Positions 16,250-24,583 of a stretch of DNA of 44,461 nucleotides are shown piece by piece. The stretch spans positions 1-44,461 of the IMG/VR virus record IMGVR_UViG_3300047510_003113, one strand, 5' to 3'. Origin of the DNA: a virus. How positions within the stretch are numbered: position 1 is the first letter of the stretch; each line of letters opens with the position of its first letter. The notes below the pieces were generated by a model. That model worked only from the letters and a program-made list of their open reading frames with translations, had not been told where the DNA came from and did not search any database. A program made the position numbers and the translations under genes.

Positions 16250-16953
16250 GTAAGGGAAAGCAAGACTACCTTGGAATGCAGAACGCATACTATGACGAGT
16301 ATGCGGCAAAGTGGTCGCTTGACTTTAGGGACCCAGTAGTTGGTTCATATGATGCTCATAACAACTGGTCTGACTACGACGAGTTTCTATTTAAGAACTT
16401 CGATACAAATGGTCTCGTAGCGCTTGAATACGGCTGTGGGCCTGGAAGAAACATTGTCAAGTTCTCAAGCCGTTTTGCCAGAATTGATGGAATTGATATT
16501 TCCCATGTGAATATCGAGAAAGCGCGACTAAATGTCAAGGCGAACAACATCGCAGAGCCAAATCTCTATGTAACCAGTGGAGACAATCTTTCGGCAATTG
16601 CTGACGAAGTTTATGATGTCGTATTTGCGGTTATTTGTTTCCAGCACATTTGCGTGCATGAAATTAGATTCAATATCTTGAAGGATATATTCAGGGTTCT
16701 GAAGCCAGGCGGAAAGTTGTGCTTCCAAATGGGTTACGGCGGAAAAGGCGAGATACCAACTGCTGGGTACTACGACAACAACTATGACGCTGGCAGTACA
16801 AATGGTCACTCAGATGTAAGCATCCAAGACGAGCAGACACTGTTTGATGACTTAGTTGGAAAAATTGGTTTTACAAACTTCAAGTACGACATCAGACCAA
16901 CTGGCCCTGGCGACAACCATAAGAACTGGATTTGGGTTCAGGTTGAAAAATGA
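16246..16953 (+). CDS. Class I SAM-dependent methyltransferase
   Basis: The 235-residue product has motif I ALEYGCGPGRN (59-69), acidic post-I GIDIS (82-86), a motif IV region DVVFAVICFQHIC, and FRVLKPGGKLCFQM as motif VI. This is a typical small-molecule or sugar methyltransferase of the UbiE/Methyltransf_11 type. Its start overlaps the nucleotidyltransferase stop as ATGA, and its stop overlaps the next start the same way. Methylation of a sugar intermediate or finished glycan is the natural guess. Confidence 0.82.
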   Translation: MSKGKQDYLGMQNAYYDEYAAKWSLDFRDPVVGSYDAHNNWSDYDEFLFKNFDTNGLVALEYGCGPGRNIVKFSSRFARIDGIDISHVNIEKARLNVKANNIAEPNLYVTSGDNLSAIADEVYDVVFAVICFQHICVHEIRFNILKDIFRVLKPGGKLCFQMGYGGKGEIPTAGYYDNNYDAGSTNGHSDVSIQDEQTLFDDLVGKIGFTNFKYDIRPTGPGDNHKNWIWVQVEK

Positions 16954-18197
16954 TTTACATTTCGCACCGAGGCAATCTTCAGGGTCCAAAGCCAGAACTT
17001 GAGAATTCTCCAGAATATATTGACGCCGCAATAAATCAGGGATTTGATGTTGAGGTAGATGTTTGGGCTAATCAAGATGGCATATTTCTTGGGCACGACG
17101 GACCCCAGTATCAGATTGAACTTTCTTGGCTTCAGGAACGCTCAGCAAAGTTATGGATACATGCCAAAAATGATTTAGCGCTTGGGATATGCAAAGACGC
17201 TGGGCTCCACTGTTTCTTTCACAACACAGATGACTACACGATGACTAGCAATAGTTTTGTGTGGGCATTCCCAGGAAAGCCACTCGCTTCAAATAAGTGC
17301 GTTATGGTGATGCCAGAAACCCATTCAGATGTTAAAACGCTAGACCTATCGCATTATGCTGGCGTGTGTTCAGACTACATAAAGAAGATAAAGATGCCAG
17401 TTCTCAGAGAAGTTGACTACCAGATGCATTTTGTGATTGCAACTCCTCTTGTCGGTTGGAAGTGTGACGCTAAAGAGCACCTGAGTTGGATGGCCGACAG
17501 GGCTGAAATTATGCGTAGGTTCCCAAATGCAAAGTGGTTCTCTGCATTTGAACTTGACAGCAGAGGCATTGAGCCATTCGGCGAAGTAATTGAGGCTCTA
17601 AAGGAAGTCAATGGAGACTACTGGACATACTCAATTAACGATATGCACGCACAAGTCACCTCTGGCAATAGATGGATTCGGATTGAAACAGGACGCAACC
17701 TCATACGAGAATTCGCTCAACGAGTGCGCGTTACAAGCGGACACCATTGGGGCGAAGATTGCACAGAGTTAAATCACGGAGTTGTTAACTATCAAGCAAT
17801 CCTTTATGTTGATTCAGACATTTCAATAGATGCAGATATCATTGAAAAGATGCTTGAAGTGGATAGACCGCTCGTTGGCGTTGATGTTCCGTCATATGCT
17901 CTTTCTGGACCTATCGTCTGCCAAGAGCCAAGAATTGAAGAGCATTGGACTACTGCTGGGGCGCTTCTGGTAAATGCTCCTGCCTTTTATGACCTTCCGT
18001 GGTCGCACAACTCATACCTGAATCTCAGCGATGACCCAACATTCCAGTCAATGGCAGAAAGGCTTAAGCGCAGAGAAGGAGTTGACAATCTTGAGTCAAC
18101 ATACGGAATGACTTGGGTTCGTAAGGATATTCAGGCTCGCCATCATGGGAAACTAGTACCAGTAGAGCAAAGAGGCATCGCCGATAGACAGGTTTAG
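16950..18197 (+). CDS. GDPD-like phosphodiesterase / glycosyltransferase fusion
   Basis: The 415-residue product appears bifunctional. Residues 1-148 look like a glycerophosphodiester phosphodiesterase TIM-barrel fragment: ISHRGN (His6-Arg7), ENSPEYI, DVEVDVW (Glu35, Asp37) and FLGHD (His49-Asp50), the metal and catalytic positions of that superfamily, though the barrel is short. Residues 157-415 resemble a GT-A transferase with ILYVDSDISIDADII (DxD around 288-290) and VGVDVPSY. GDPD enzymes cleave phosphodiesters such as those in teichoic acids. One chain that trims and then glycosylates a phosphodiester polymer is possible. The gene closes the sugar cassette. Which half is active is not certain. 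Confidence 0.7.
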   Translation: MIYISHRGNLQGPKPELENSPEYIDAAINQGFDVEVDVWANQDGIFLGHDGPQYQIELSWLQERSAKLWIHAKNDLALGICKDAGLHCFFHNTDDYTMTSNSFVWAFPGKPLASNKCVMVMPETHSDVKTLDLSHYAGVCSDYIKKIKMPVLREVDYQMHFVIATPLVGWKCDAKEHLSWMADRAEIMRRFPNAKWFSAFELDSRGIEPFGEVIEALKEVNGDYWTYSINDMHAQVTSGNRWIRIETGRNLIREFAQRVRVTSGHHWGEDCTELNHGVVNYQAILYVDSDISIDADIIEKMLEVDRPLVGVDVPSYALSGPIVCQEPRIEEHWTTAGALLVNAPAFYDLPWSHNSYLNLSDDPTFQSMAERLKRREGVDNLESTYGMTWVRKDIQARHHGKLVPVEQRGIADRQV

Positions 18198-18219
18198 ATA
18201 GGCTACAAAATCTATCTAA
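18194..18219 (+). terminator. Weak AU-rich hairpin after the sugar cassette
   Basis: An eight-pair inverted repeat, TTAGATAG (18194-18201) and CTATCTAA (18212-18219), flanks a ten-base loop. It includes the stop codon of the preceding gene. The stem is AU-rich and followed only by TAAAATAGTTTTA, so it is a weak terminator at best and may instead be a transcript-end or regulatory structure. Confidence 0.3.
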
Positions 18220-18244
18220 TAAAATAGTTTTATCGTATAGCCCT

Positions 18245-20560
18245 ATGAGGCTGCGTAGAGGTTTTTGGATAGTTATCCCTGCGCTGCTTTTGGCATTATT
18301 TGGGCCAATCTCATCAGCGAAAGCAGATAGTTTTACGACTACTGGGACAAATGACTACTTCTTTACGCTAGAAGAGCCTCAGTTATTTACGGTGCGCACC
18401 TTTGCCCAGCAGTATGGCATTGACTCAATGCTGTGGCTGTACAACTCTGATAATCAGGTGCTCGCCGCAAACGATGACTACTTTGGTCTTGATTCACATA
18501 TCTCAATGGACCTTGGTGCTGGAACTTACCGTCTACGAACAGGCGTTTGTTGTGGCGACCCAAATCGTTGGTATGGAACATCGTATGTAGTGGATGTAAA
18601 CATTGCCCCGTCAAATCCACCAGAAACGACGACAACGACCAGCACCACTACCAGCACCACAACTACGACGACCAGTACAAGTACTTCCACCACGAGCACT
18701 ACTACAACTATTCCGCCAACGACAACCACTACAACAATTCCGCAACCCTCAGATGGGCCTGGATTAAATGCAATTGGTTACACAATTAACCAAATACCCC
18801 CAGTAATGAATGGGAATACTTACCCTAGTTGCGGCAGCGAAATAGAGAACAATATAAATAGAAACTATGAAGGTGAGCCATTTCAAAACTGCGGTACAGA
18901 CATGTTCATGGTTCGCTACTACGGGTATATCACCATCCCTGACGGAGTTACATCTGTTCGTTTTGCCATCGCATCAGACGATGGTGGTTTGATTTCCATT
19001 AATGGTAATTCTTTTGGAAATTGGGGAGACCAAGGCTGCTCGATGACTTACGACGAAAGAAGGATTTATCCAACAGCAGAGGCTTTGCCGCTAGATTTTT
19101 ATTATTACGAAAATGGCGGTGGAGCATGCGCGATGCTCTTTTGGCAATTCAACGCAGATAACCAGGATTGGAACATAGTCCCAGATTCTGCATTTAGCCT
19201 TAGTCCTTCTTCTGCCCCGACTACTACCACTACAACCACAACTACTGTCCCACCTACAACGACTACAACAACTACGACTACAGTTCCAGAATCAACGACT
19301 ACGACTACGACTACGACTACAACAACTACAAGTACTTCAACAACAACAACGACGGTAGCGCCGACAACAACCACACAGCCAGAAGTAATTGTCGTCCCCG
19401 TAGAACCTGAGCCAGAGACCACAGTCCCAGAAGAGACCACAACAACCACGGAAGAGACGCTGCCCGAAGAAACAACAACAACAACGACAGAGCCAGAAAC
19501 GGTAACGACAACAACTGAACCATCACCTGATACTACAGTTGATATGCAGGAATTAGAAGAGTTGCCAGATTCTCAACCACTCGACGAAGAACTTCTTGAC
19601 GCAATTATTGAGAATGTAACTTTAGATAGTAATACATCTGCAGAAGAAGCAGCCTCAATTCTTGTTGATGTAGTAAGTGCGGATATTCCTCTTGAACAAC
19701 TTCAAGAGGTGATGGACGCTGTGTTTAGCCAGTCTGCGTCACAGGAACAAGTGGTTGCCGTTATTGACAACTTGCTTGAAGCAGATTTATCAGGAAGCGA
19801 ACTTGCAGCAGTTTTCGACGCCGTATTTGATGCCGACCTGTCAGCAGAAGAGACGGTGGCGCTTGCCGAGGCAATTCTTGATTCACCCCTGAGCGATGAA
19901 GAATTCGGTACAGTCATTAATGCAATCTTTGACGAAAAAGTATCAGACGAAGTTTTGCTTGGAACATTCGATGCTGTTTTGAGCACCGAACTGAGCGAAG
20001 AAAAGTTCGCTGAAGTTGTTAATGTCCTGGAAAATGCAAATATCGATGGTGGACAAGTTGCGGCAGTTGTTGATTTGATTATTGAACAAGAAGGCGGCGT
20101 TTCTGGAGACCAAGCAACGGAACTGGCAACCAGCGCTAAAGTCCTGGAAAGCATTGATGCCACGCAGGCAACAGAAGTGTTTCATGCAATTGTCGTAGAC
20201 GATGTTTCGCCAGAAGACGGTGCCGCTATTGCCGAAGCCCTTGTGGATGCCTCAACAGATGTCAAGGAGTCATTTGAAGAGGAAATTAATGTCTTTGATG
20301 GCGTGTTTGACAACTATGTCGCAGTTGACTCATCAATTGATGTTGGCGATAGAAGGACGCTAGTCGCTGCAGGAGCCGCTGTAGCAGCAGTTGGGGCTAC
20401 TGCTGCACCTGCGCCATCTGGAGGCACTACAGGCCCTTCTGGAGGCTCTGGAGCCCCTTCTGGAGGTAATTCTGGAGGTGGTGGTGATATTCCTGCCCCA
20501 GATAGGAAGAATGCTGCCAAAAAGCAACGCCGTGTGCGTCAGCGTGCCCGCGTAAAGTAG
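18245..20560 (+). CDS. Secreted Thr-rich PA14-like surface protein with 17-residue helical repeats
   Basis: The 771-residue product begins with a signal peptide (basic MRLRR, hydrophobic 7-20, likely cleavage near SSAKA-DS at 27-28). Residues 29-120 form a beta domain like pre-peptidase C-terminal domains (DSMLWLYNSDNQVLAANDDY, then GAGTYRLRTG). A Thr-rich linker (128-166) follows, then a PA14-like module (172-318; RFAIASDDGGLISING). A second Thr/Pro/Glu-rich linker spans 325-431. Residues 463-615 are nine tandem 17-residue helical repeats. The tail has an Ala-rich hydrophobic stretch (705-722), Gly/Pro/Ser-rich sequence and a basic end (KKQRRVRQRARVK). This layout resembles actinobacterial wall proteins more than virion proteins. 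It may remodel the infected cell surface or be a host-derived adhesin. No enzymatic motif is seen. Confidence 0.75.
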   Translation: MRLRRGFWIVIPALLLALFGPISSAKADSFTTTGTNDYFFTLEEPQLFTVRTFAQQYGIDSMLWLYNSDNQVLAANDDYFGLDSHISMDLGAGTYRLRTGVCCGDPNRWYGTSYVVDVNIAPSNPPETTTTTSTTTSTTTTTTSTSTSTTSTTTTIPPTTTTTTIPQPSDGPGLNAIGYTINQIPPVMNGNTYPSCGSEIENNINRNYEGEPFQNCGTDMFMVRYYGYITIPDGVTSVRFAIASDDGGLISINGNSFGNWGDQGCSMTYDERRIYPTAEALPLDFYYYENGGGACAMLFWQFNADNQDWNIVPDSAFSLSPSSAPTTTTTTTTTVPPTTTTTTTTTVPESTTTTTTTTTTTTSTSTTTTTVAPTTTTQPEVIVVPVEPEPETTVPEETTTTTEETLPEETTTTTTEPETVTTTTEPSPDTTVDMQELEELPDSQPLDEELLDAIIENVTLDSNTSAEEAASILVDVVSADIPLEQLQEVMDAVFSQSASQEQVVAVIDNLLEADLSGSELAAVFDAVFDADLSAEETVALAEAILDSPLSDEEFGTVINAIFDEKVSDEVLLGTFDAVLSTELSEEKFAEVVNVLENANIDGGQVAAVVDLIIEQEGGVSGDQATELATSAKVLESIDATQATEVFHAIVVDDVSPEDGAAIAEALVDASTDVKESFEEEINVFDGVFDNYVAVDSSIDVGDRRTLVAAGAAVAAVGATAAPAPSGGTTGPSGGSGAPSGGNSGGGGDIPAPDRKNAAKKQRRVRQRARVK
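19631..20089 (+). repeat. Nine tandem 51-bp (17-residue) helical repeats
   Basis: Nine in-register units of exactly 17 codons encode residues 463-615 of the surface protein. The consensus is roughly (D/E)(L/V)S-x-E-E-x-x-A-x-V-x-(D/N)-A-(I/V/L)-(F/L)-(D/E/S), for example DLSAEETVALAEAILDS and PLSDEEFGTVINAIFDE. The pattern predicts a short helix and turn per unit, hence a solenoid or extended rod. Units differ a lot in DNA sequence, so the array is old. Confidence 0.8.
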
Positions 20561-20628
20561 TCGATACCTCCTATACCGACGGGTAATGATTAAATAAAAT
20601 AACTGTACCTAGTTGGCGAGGACAAGAT

Positions 20629-20802
20629 ATGTTGAAAAAAATCATTGGAGAACTTTCCTCTCTTGGCTGGACCCTTGCTGGAACTGGCCTTGTGCTAATT
20701 ACACTAAGTGGAGATACCCAAAAATGGGGAATCTATATGTCAATTGCAGCCCTTGTTATTCACATAATTGGGTTTGCTGCCAGTGCAGGAGACGATGAGT
20801 AA
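20629..20802 (+). CDS. Small two-helix membrane protein (holin-like)
   Basis: A 57-residue protein with a basic start (MLKKIIGEL) and two hydrophobic segments (about 12-27 and 33-51), joined by a short polar loop (SGDTQKWG) and ending in acidic GDDE. Size and topology fit a small phage holin or anti-holin. Its TAA shares an A with the ATG of the next gene. It is about 3.2 kb upstream of the endolysin, so other membrane roles remain possible. Confidence 0.6.
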   Translation: MLKKIIGELSSLGWTLAGTGLVLITLSGDTQKWGIYMSIAALVIHIIGFAASAGDDE

Positions 20803-21068
20803 TGACCGAAGTATATGTAGCACTGATTAGCACATTGGGTTTAGTTATTGTTGCATATTTTGAACACGGACGCCGTGCTTCCAAGCAGCACTGGGAAGAA
20901 AATAAAGCAGACCACAACTTTGTTGTTGACAAAATTGAAACCGTAGCAAAGAGTCTTGGCATTTCAATTGATAGAGTTGAAAGCACTGCTCTCAGAACAG
21001 AAGCAAAAATTGACGAGCACATTCGCGACCACGCTCGTGGGGAATTTAACGCTGATGCCCCCGCGTGA
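20802..21068 (+). CDS. Membrane-anchored coiled-coil protein (DUF2746-like)
   Basis: The 88-residue product has one N-terminal transmembrane helix (residues 4-18), a short basic stretch (HGRRASK), then a charged helix of about 50 residues. It resembles actinophage DUF2746 and holin-accessory proteins, which are often found in lysis regions. It is coupled to the upstream two-helix protein (TAATG). The stop codon lies inside a 16-bp perfect palindrome. The family name is from memory. Confidence 0.6.
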   Translation: MTEVYVALISTLGLVIVAYFEHGRRASKQHWEENKADHNFVVDKIETVAKSLGISIDRVESTALRTEAKIDEHIRDHARGEFNADAPA

Positions 21069-21106
21069 TATATCACGCCGATATACTGAATGCAAGATTT
21101 AAATCT
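21063..21106 (+). promoter_or_regulatory. Candidate operator/promoter: two palindromes flanking a -10 box
   Basis: A 16-bp perfect palindrome (GCGTGATATATCACGC, 21063-21078) is followed by a TATACT -10 box at 21082-21087. A second perfect palindrome (AGATTTAAATCT, 21095-21106) starts just where transcription would begin. No -35 hexamer is recognisable, and the first palindrome occupies that place, as at activator-dependent or repressor-controlled promoters. A TAGGAG ribosome-binding site precedes ATG 21123. Confidence 0.5.
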
Positions 21107-21122
21107 ATAGGAGTTAAAATTA

Positions 21123-21590
21123 ATGATTGATAAGAAAAATATTATGGACATCGCTAAGCGCGAATGCAAAGGCGACGCAACAACAGAGGAAATTGAGTGG
21201 TTGCAGGCGCCAGAAAACAGGCTTGCTTGGTGTCAGGCACTCCTAACAGCGTTATCTGACTACGAATCCTCAGCATCGTATCACCGCGAGCGCGTTAACT
21301 TCATGGCGCAAGATGTAAAACTTGGCGTTGTTTCGCATAAAGAATATCTTGACGAAAAAGAAAAGTTTGATACTTGGTACAGAAAATCACAGCGCTACCG
21401 AAATGGCATTAGCGAGCGTCTTTCGCAAGTAAAAACACTTCTTGGAGAAGACAAGACAGTTTCTTACATAAACGAGATTGCCCGCTTGACATACGCAATT
21501 CTCCAGCATAAAAAAGAATCAGAAGAGTCTGAGGCAATTCCAGAAGTTTACGACCTTATCCTTTGGTCGTCGCTTTCAGTTATTGAGTAG
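21123..21590 (+). CDS. Helical protein of unknown function upstream of the SNF2 ATPase
   Basis: The 155-residue product is charged and apparently all-helical, with WLQAPENRLAWCQAL near the N-terminus and YHRERVNFMAQDVKLG in the middle. No family recognised. It starts after a clear ribosome-binding site (TAGGAG) and its TAG is two bases before the SNF2 GTG, so the two are co-expressed. A partner or regulator of the ATPase is a fair guess based on position alone. Confidence 0.7.
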   Translation: MIDKKNIMDIAKRECKGDATTEEIEWLQAPENRLAWCQALLTALSDYESSASYHRERVNFMAQDVKLGVVSHKEYLDEKEKFDTWYRKSQRYRNGISERLSQVKTLLGEDKTVSYINEIARLTYAILQHKKESEESEAIPEVYDLILWSSLSVIE

Positions 21591-21592
21591 GC

Positions 21593-23746
21593 GTGGATAG
21601 CGAATATTCGCAGTTAGCAGAAGCACTGCGATTAATTGCCCTCTCATGCGATGGTGCAGTAACAGAAGACGGAACAGGATTTAATAAGTCTGATTCTCGC
21701 ATTGGCACTCAATTAGCACTAATTCCAGAATCTTACTGGACTCCGACAATGGCTTATTCTGCGTGGATAATGCTCGCAAAGTATTCAAAGCAGTTGAAGA
21801 AACTTGGCTTTAACTATGACGACATACCTCCACCAAAGCGCGCATACACAGATATTCATGATGACCTGAACTCTGTCTACGGCTCAAAAGTAGACAGGCG
21901 AATCACAAAAGTAAAAGATAATTTTATTATTCATTGTCAATACGACGAACAGGTAACTTCAGAATTAAAGCAAATTACTGGAATAGTCTGGAACTCAGCA
22001 GCATCTGTTTGGATTGCGCCAGAATCGGCTAAATTAGAAGTCGCAGAATTTGCATCTAAGTACCAATTCAATGTCTCGCAGGAAGCACAAACTCAATTGC
22101 CAGAAGTAATTCAAGACACAGAAAAGTCGCTCACAATTAGCAAGCGCGGAATGGCTGTAATCAAATTTCCGTATGACCCAGAAATTATTACCGAAGTCAA
22201 GAAACTACCTCAGCGCACTTGGGATATGAAGAAAAAGCATTGGACTGCTCCGATAACTATTGGCGTACTTGAATTTGCCGATAAGTACAAGTTTGATGTT
22301 GAAGATTCGGTCCGCGAAAAGATTATTGAACTTACAAAGAAGTCAACTGAACTTCTAGTCAAGTCAACATCTACTGATGCTGATGTAACTATTCCAACAC
22401 TTAACGGCACTCTAATGCCGTACCAAAAGGCTGGAGTTGCTTATGCTGGCTCAGTTGGGCGCTGTCTTATCGCTGACCAAATGGGTCTTGGAAAGACAGT
22501 AGAGGCTATTGCGTCTCTTGAATACAGAGATGCATTCCCAGCAATCATTGTCTGCCCAGCATCTCTTAAGGAGAACTGGAAGCGCGAAATAAACAAATGG
22601 CTTCCGCATCGCTCTGTAAATATTTTGAGTGGAAAAGGAAACATCGCAAATGTCGATGTGAATATCGTTAACTACGACATCATTGGCAGATTTGTGGAGC
22701 CAATAATGCACCTAAAGCCAATGGGTCTAGTTCTTGACGAATCACATTATGTAAAGACAAGCAAGACGAAGCGAACAGAAGCAGTGCGCGACATTGCAAA
22801 GAAAGTTCCGCAATCAGGAACTGTTCTGCTTCTCTCTGGAACTCCAGTAACGAATAGACCAGAAGAACTTGTAAGTCAATTAGAAATCATGGGAATGCTT
22901 AGTCGTTTCGGTGGCAAGTGGGCATTCCTTAAGCGCTACACAAATGCGTATCACAATGGATTCGGTTGGGATACAAAAGGCGCTTCAAATCTCAACGAAC
23001 TGAATATGAAACTTCGTCAGAACTGTTATATCCGCAGAACAAAAGATGAAGTGCTAAAGGAACTTCCAGCCAAGACACGAAATGTTGTCCATGTTGAGCC
23101 ATCTGGAAAAGGTTACGCAGAGTATCGAAAAGCAGAAGGCGACCTTCTCGCATTCCTTGCAGAAAACGGATACCGCGCTTCTGATACTGCAGAACACTTA
23201 AGAAGAACAACTGTATTGAAGCGTCTTGCTGCTGATGCAAAGATGGAAGCGGTAATTGAGTGGATTGATTCTTTCTTGGATTCATGCGATAGGAAACTCG
23301 TCGTGTTTGCACATAATGTCGCGATTGTTGATTACCTTGCTGGCAAGTATGGAAATCTTCGCGTCAGTGGTCAGGACTCTATGGAAGACAGACAGCACGC
23401 TGTTGACTCTTTCCAAAAAGACCCGAAAGCGAGAGTTATTGTTCTTAACCTTCAGGCTGGTGGAGTTGGACTAACTCTTACTGCTGGTTCAGATGTTTGC
23501 TTTGTCCAGCAAGGATGGACTCCTGGTGAGCATGACCAGGCCGAAGATAGATGTCACCGAATTGGACAGCAAAACAGCGTCCAAGCATGGTACTTAATTG
23601 GTGTTAATACAATCGATGAAGATATCTACGATTTGATTGATGCAAAACGCGCAGTCGTCGATGCTGTAACCGAAGGAGACGAAGTTCAGCAGGCGAGTGT
23701 TGTGGGTGATTTGATGAAACGGCTTTACGCTAAAACAAAGCCATAG
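21593..23746 (+). CDS. SNF2-family ATPase with tandem HARP-like repeats (SMARCAL1-like)
   Basis: The 717-residue product uses a GTG start two bases after the previous stop. Its two N-terminal modules, about 108-161 and 186-235, share xFxYDxxxxxELKxxxxxxWxxxxxxW followed by an xEFAxKYxFxV end. They match the HARP module of SMARCAL1-type annealing helicases. The SNF2 core follows: DQMGLGKT (Walker A, 295-302), DESH box (382-385), SGTPVTNRPEE, and a helicase C domain ending in AGGVGLTL and DRCHRIGQ. Such ATPases rewind or remodel DNA at replication forks. This phage-encoded one probably assists replication, recombination or repair. It has no nuclease domain. Confidence 0.92.
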   Translation: MDSEYSQLAEALRLIALSCDGAVTEDGTGFNKSDSRIGTQLALIPESYWTPTMAYSAWIMLAKYSKQLKKLGFNYDDIPPPKRAYTDIHDDLNSVYGSKVDRRITKVKDNFIIHCQYDEQVTSELKQITGIVWNSAASVWIAPESAKLEVAEFASKYQFNVSQEAQTQLPEVIQDTEKSLTISKRGMAVIKFPYDPEIITEVKKLPQRTWDMKKKHWTAPITIGVLEFADKYKFDVEDSVREKIIELTKKSTELLVKSTSTDADVTIPTLNGTLMPYQKAGVAYAGSVGRCLIADQMGLGKTVEAIASLEYRDAFPAIIVCPASLKENWKREINKWLPHRSVNILSGKGNIANVDVNIVNYDIIGRFVEPIMHLKPMGLVLDESHYVKTSKTKRTEAVRDIAKKVPQSGTVLLLSGTPVTNRPEELVSQLEIMGMLSRFGGKWAFLKRYTNAYHNGFGWDTKGASNLNELNMKLRQNCYIRRTKDEVLKELPAKTRNVVHVEPSGKGYAEYRKAEGDLLAFLAENGYRASDTAEHLRRTTVLKRLAADAKMEAVIEWIDSFLDSCDRKLVVFAHNVAIVDYLAGKYGNLRVSGQDSMEDRQHAVDSFQKDPKARVIVLNLQAGGVGLTLTAGSDVCFVQQGWTPGEHDQAEDRCHRIGQQNSVQAWYLIGVNTIDEDIYDLIDAKRAVVDAVTEGDEVQQASVVGDLMKRLYAKTKP

Positions 23747-23804
23747 CCGTTATATACACCCTGCTTCGATAAGACTTTGGGCAACCGAGTTATAAGGAGC
23801 AAAC

Positions 23805-24011
23805 ATGAAAGCAACAACAGCAGCAGACGGAATCGCAAAGGGTGGCGCAATGGGCGTCGTTGTCTACTTGTGTGACAAGTACAGCATTGACCCAATGCTC
23901 ACAGCACTTGCAATGCCGCTTGTAGCAGCAGTTCTTGCAATGGCATCAACAAAGATTGGCGACCCAGCAGTTGCTTCATTCTTTTCACCAAAAGCAGAGG
24001 TGAAGAAATAA
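23805..24011 (+). CDS. Holin candidate beside the endolysin
   Basis: A 68-residue protein with two hydrophobic segments (about 12-23 and 31-48) separated by the polar CDKYSIDP, and a short basic C-terminus (KAEVKK). This is class II holin-like. Its TAA shares the A of the endolysin ATG, so the two are translated together. Clear ATAAGGAG ribosome-binding site. Position makes it the best holin candidate of the three small membrane proteins in the window. Confidence 0.65.
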   Translation: MKATTAADGIAKGGAMGVVVYLCDKYSIDPMLTALAMPLVAAVLAMASTKIGDPAVASFFSPKAEVKK

Positions 24012-24583
24012 TGGCAAAGGAAAATTGGCCAGTAGTCCCAGTTAAATACTGCGAACATCTTGAAGGCAAGAAGCCAAGTCAAATCACTCCTGCAATGCTT
24101 CGCAAGTTGTCTGTTGGTGGACAAATGCACCACTGTGCAGCACGCGCTTTTGAAGCGATGAAAGCAGCCGCAGCAGCAGAAGGAATCAAGTTGGCTCCGA
24201 CTTCAGCAGGCGACACATTCCGCAGTATCGAGACCCAGAAAAAAGGATTTTTGACCAGATACCAAAAGGAATTAATTCCAGGCGCCTCAACCCGCACATG
24301 GAATGGCGAAAAGTGGTACCTCAAGAAGGGCAATGCTCCATTGGCTGCCCCTAATGATGACCCAAAAACCTGCTCACGCCACATGATGGGAATCGCCATT
24401 GACATCGCTAATGCAAACGGCAAGATTCTTGCTTGGTTGCTTGCAAACGAGCAGAAGTTCGGCTTCAGTCACGAAGTAGTTGAAAACCCAGGTGCAGAGC
24501 CTTGGCACATCCGTTTTACCGAAGGTAAGGCAATGCCACAGGCTGTTCTGGACTACGAAGCGGCTAATCCGCCACAGGCGTAA
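24011..24583 (+). CDS. Endolysin, M15-family peptidase
   Basis: The 190-residue product is a VanY/M15-type zinc peptidase. SRHMMGIAID (122-131) provides His124 and Asp131, and EPWHIRF (163-169) provides Glu163 and zinc ligand His166. SAGDTFRSIETQKKGF (65-80) is the usual upstream substrate-site segment. It should cleave a D-Ala-containing bond in peptidoglycan stem or cross-bridge peptides at the end of infection. There is no signal peptide, consistent with holin-dependent release. The N-terminal 35 residues could be a small wall-binding segment. A long hairpin begins at its stop codon. Confidence 0.9.
   Translation: MAKENWPVVPVKYCEHLEGKKPSQITPAMLRKLSVGGQMHHCAARAFEAMKAAAAAEGIKLAPTSAGDTFRSIETQKKGFLTRYQKELIPGASTRTWNGEKWYLKKGNAPLAAPNDDPKTCSRHMMGIAIDIANANGKILAWLLANEQKFGFSHEVVENPGAEPWHIRFTEGKAMPQAVLDYEAANPPQA

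Noticed and set aside
16950-18197. Frameshift artefact joining two separate genes
   Set aside because: The frame is continuous and both halves are in register with no internal stop or alternative start signal, so a natural fusion is the simpler reading.
19105-19449. Long Val-rich minus-strand open frame
   Set aside because: It is the complement of Thr codons (ACN read as GTN) in the surface-protein linkers, not a gene.
19702-20163. 153-codon minus-strand open frame opposite the 17-residue repeats
   Set aside because: Ser/Ala-rich antisense shadow of the repeat array with no start signals and no family resemblance.
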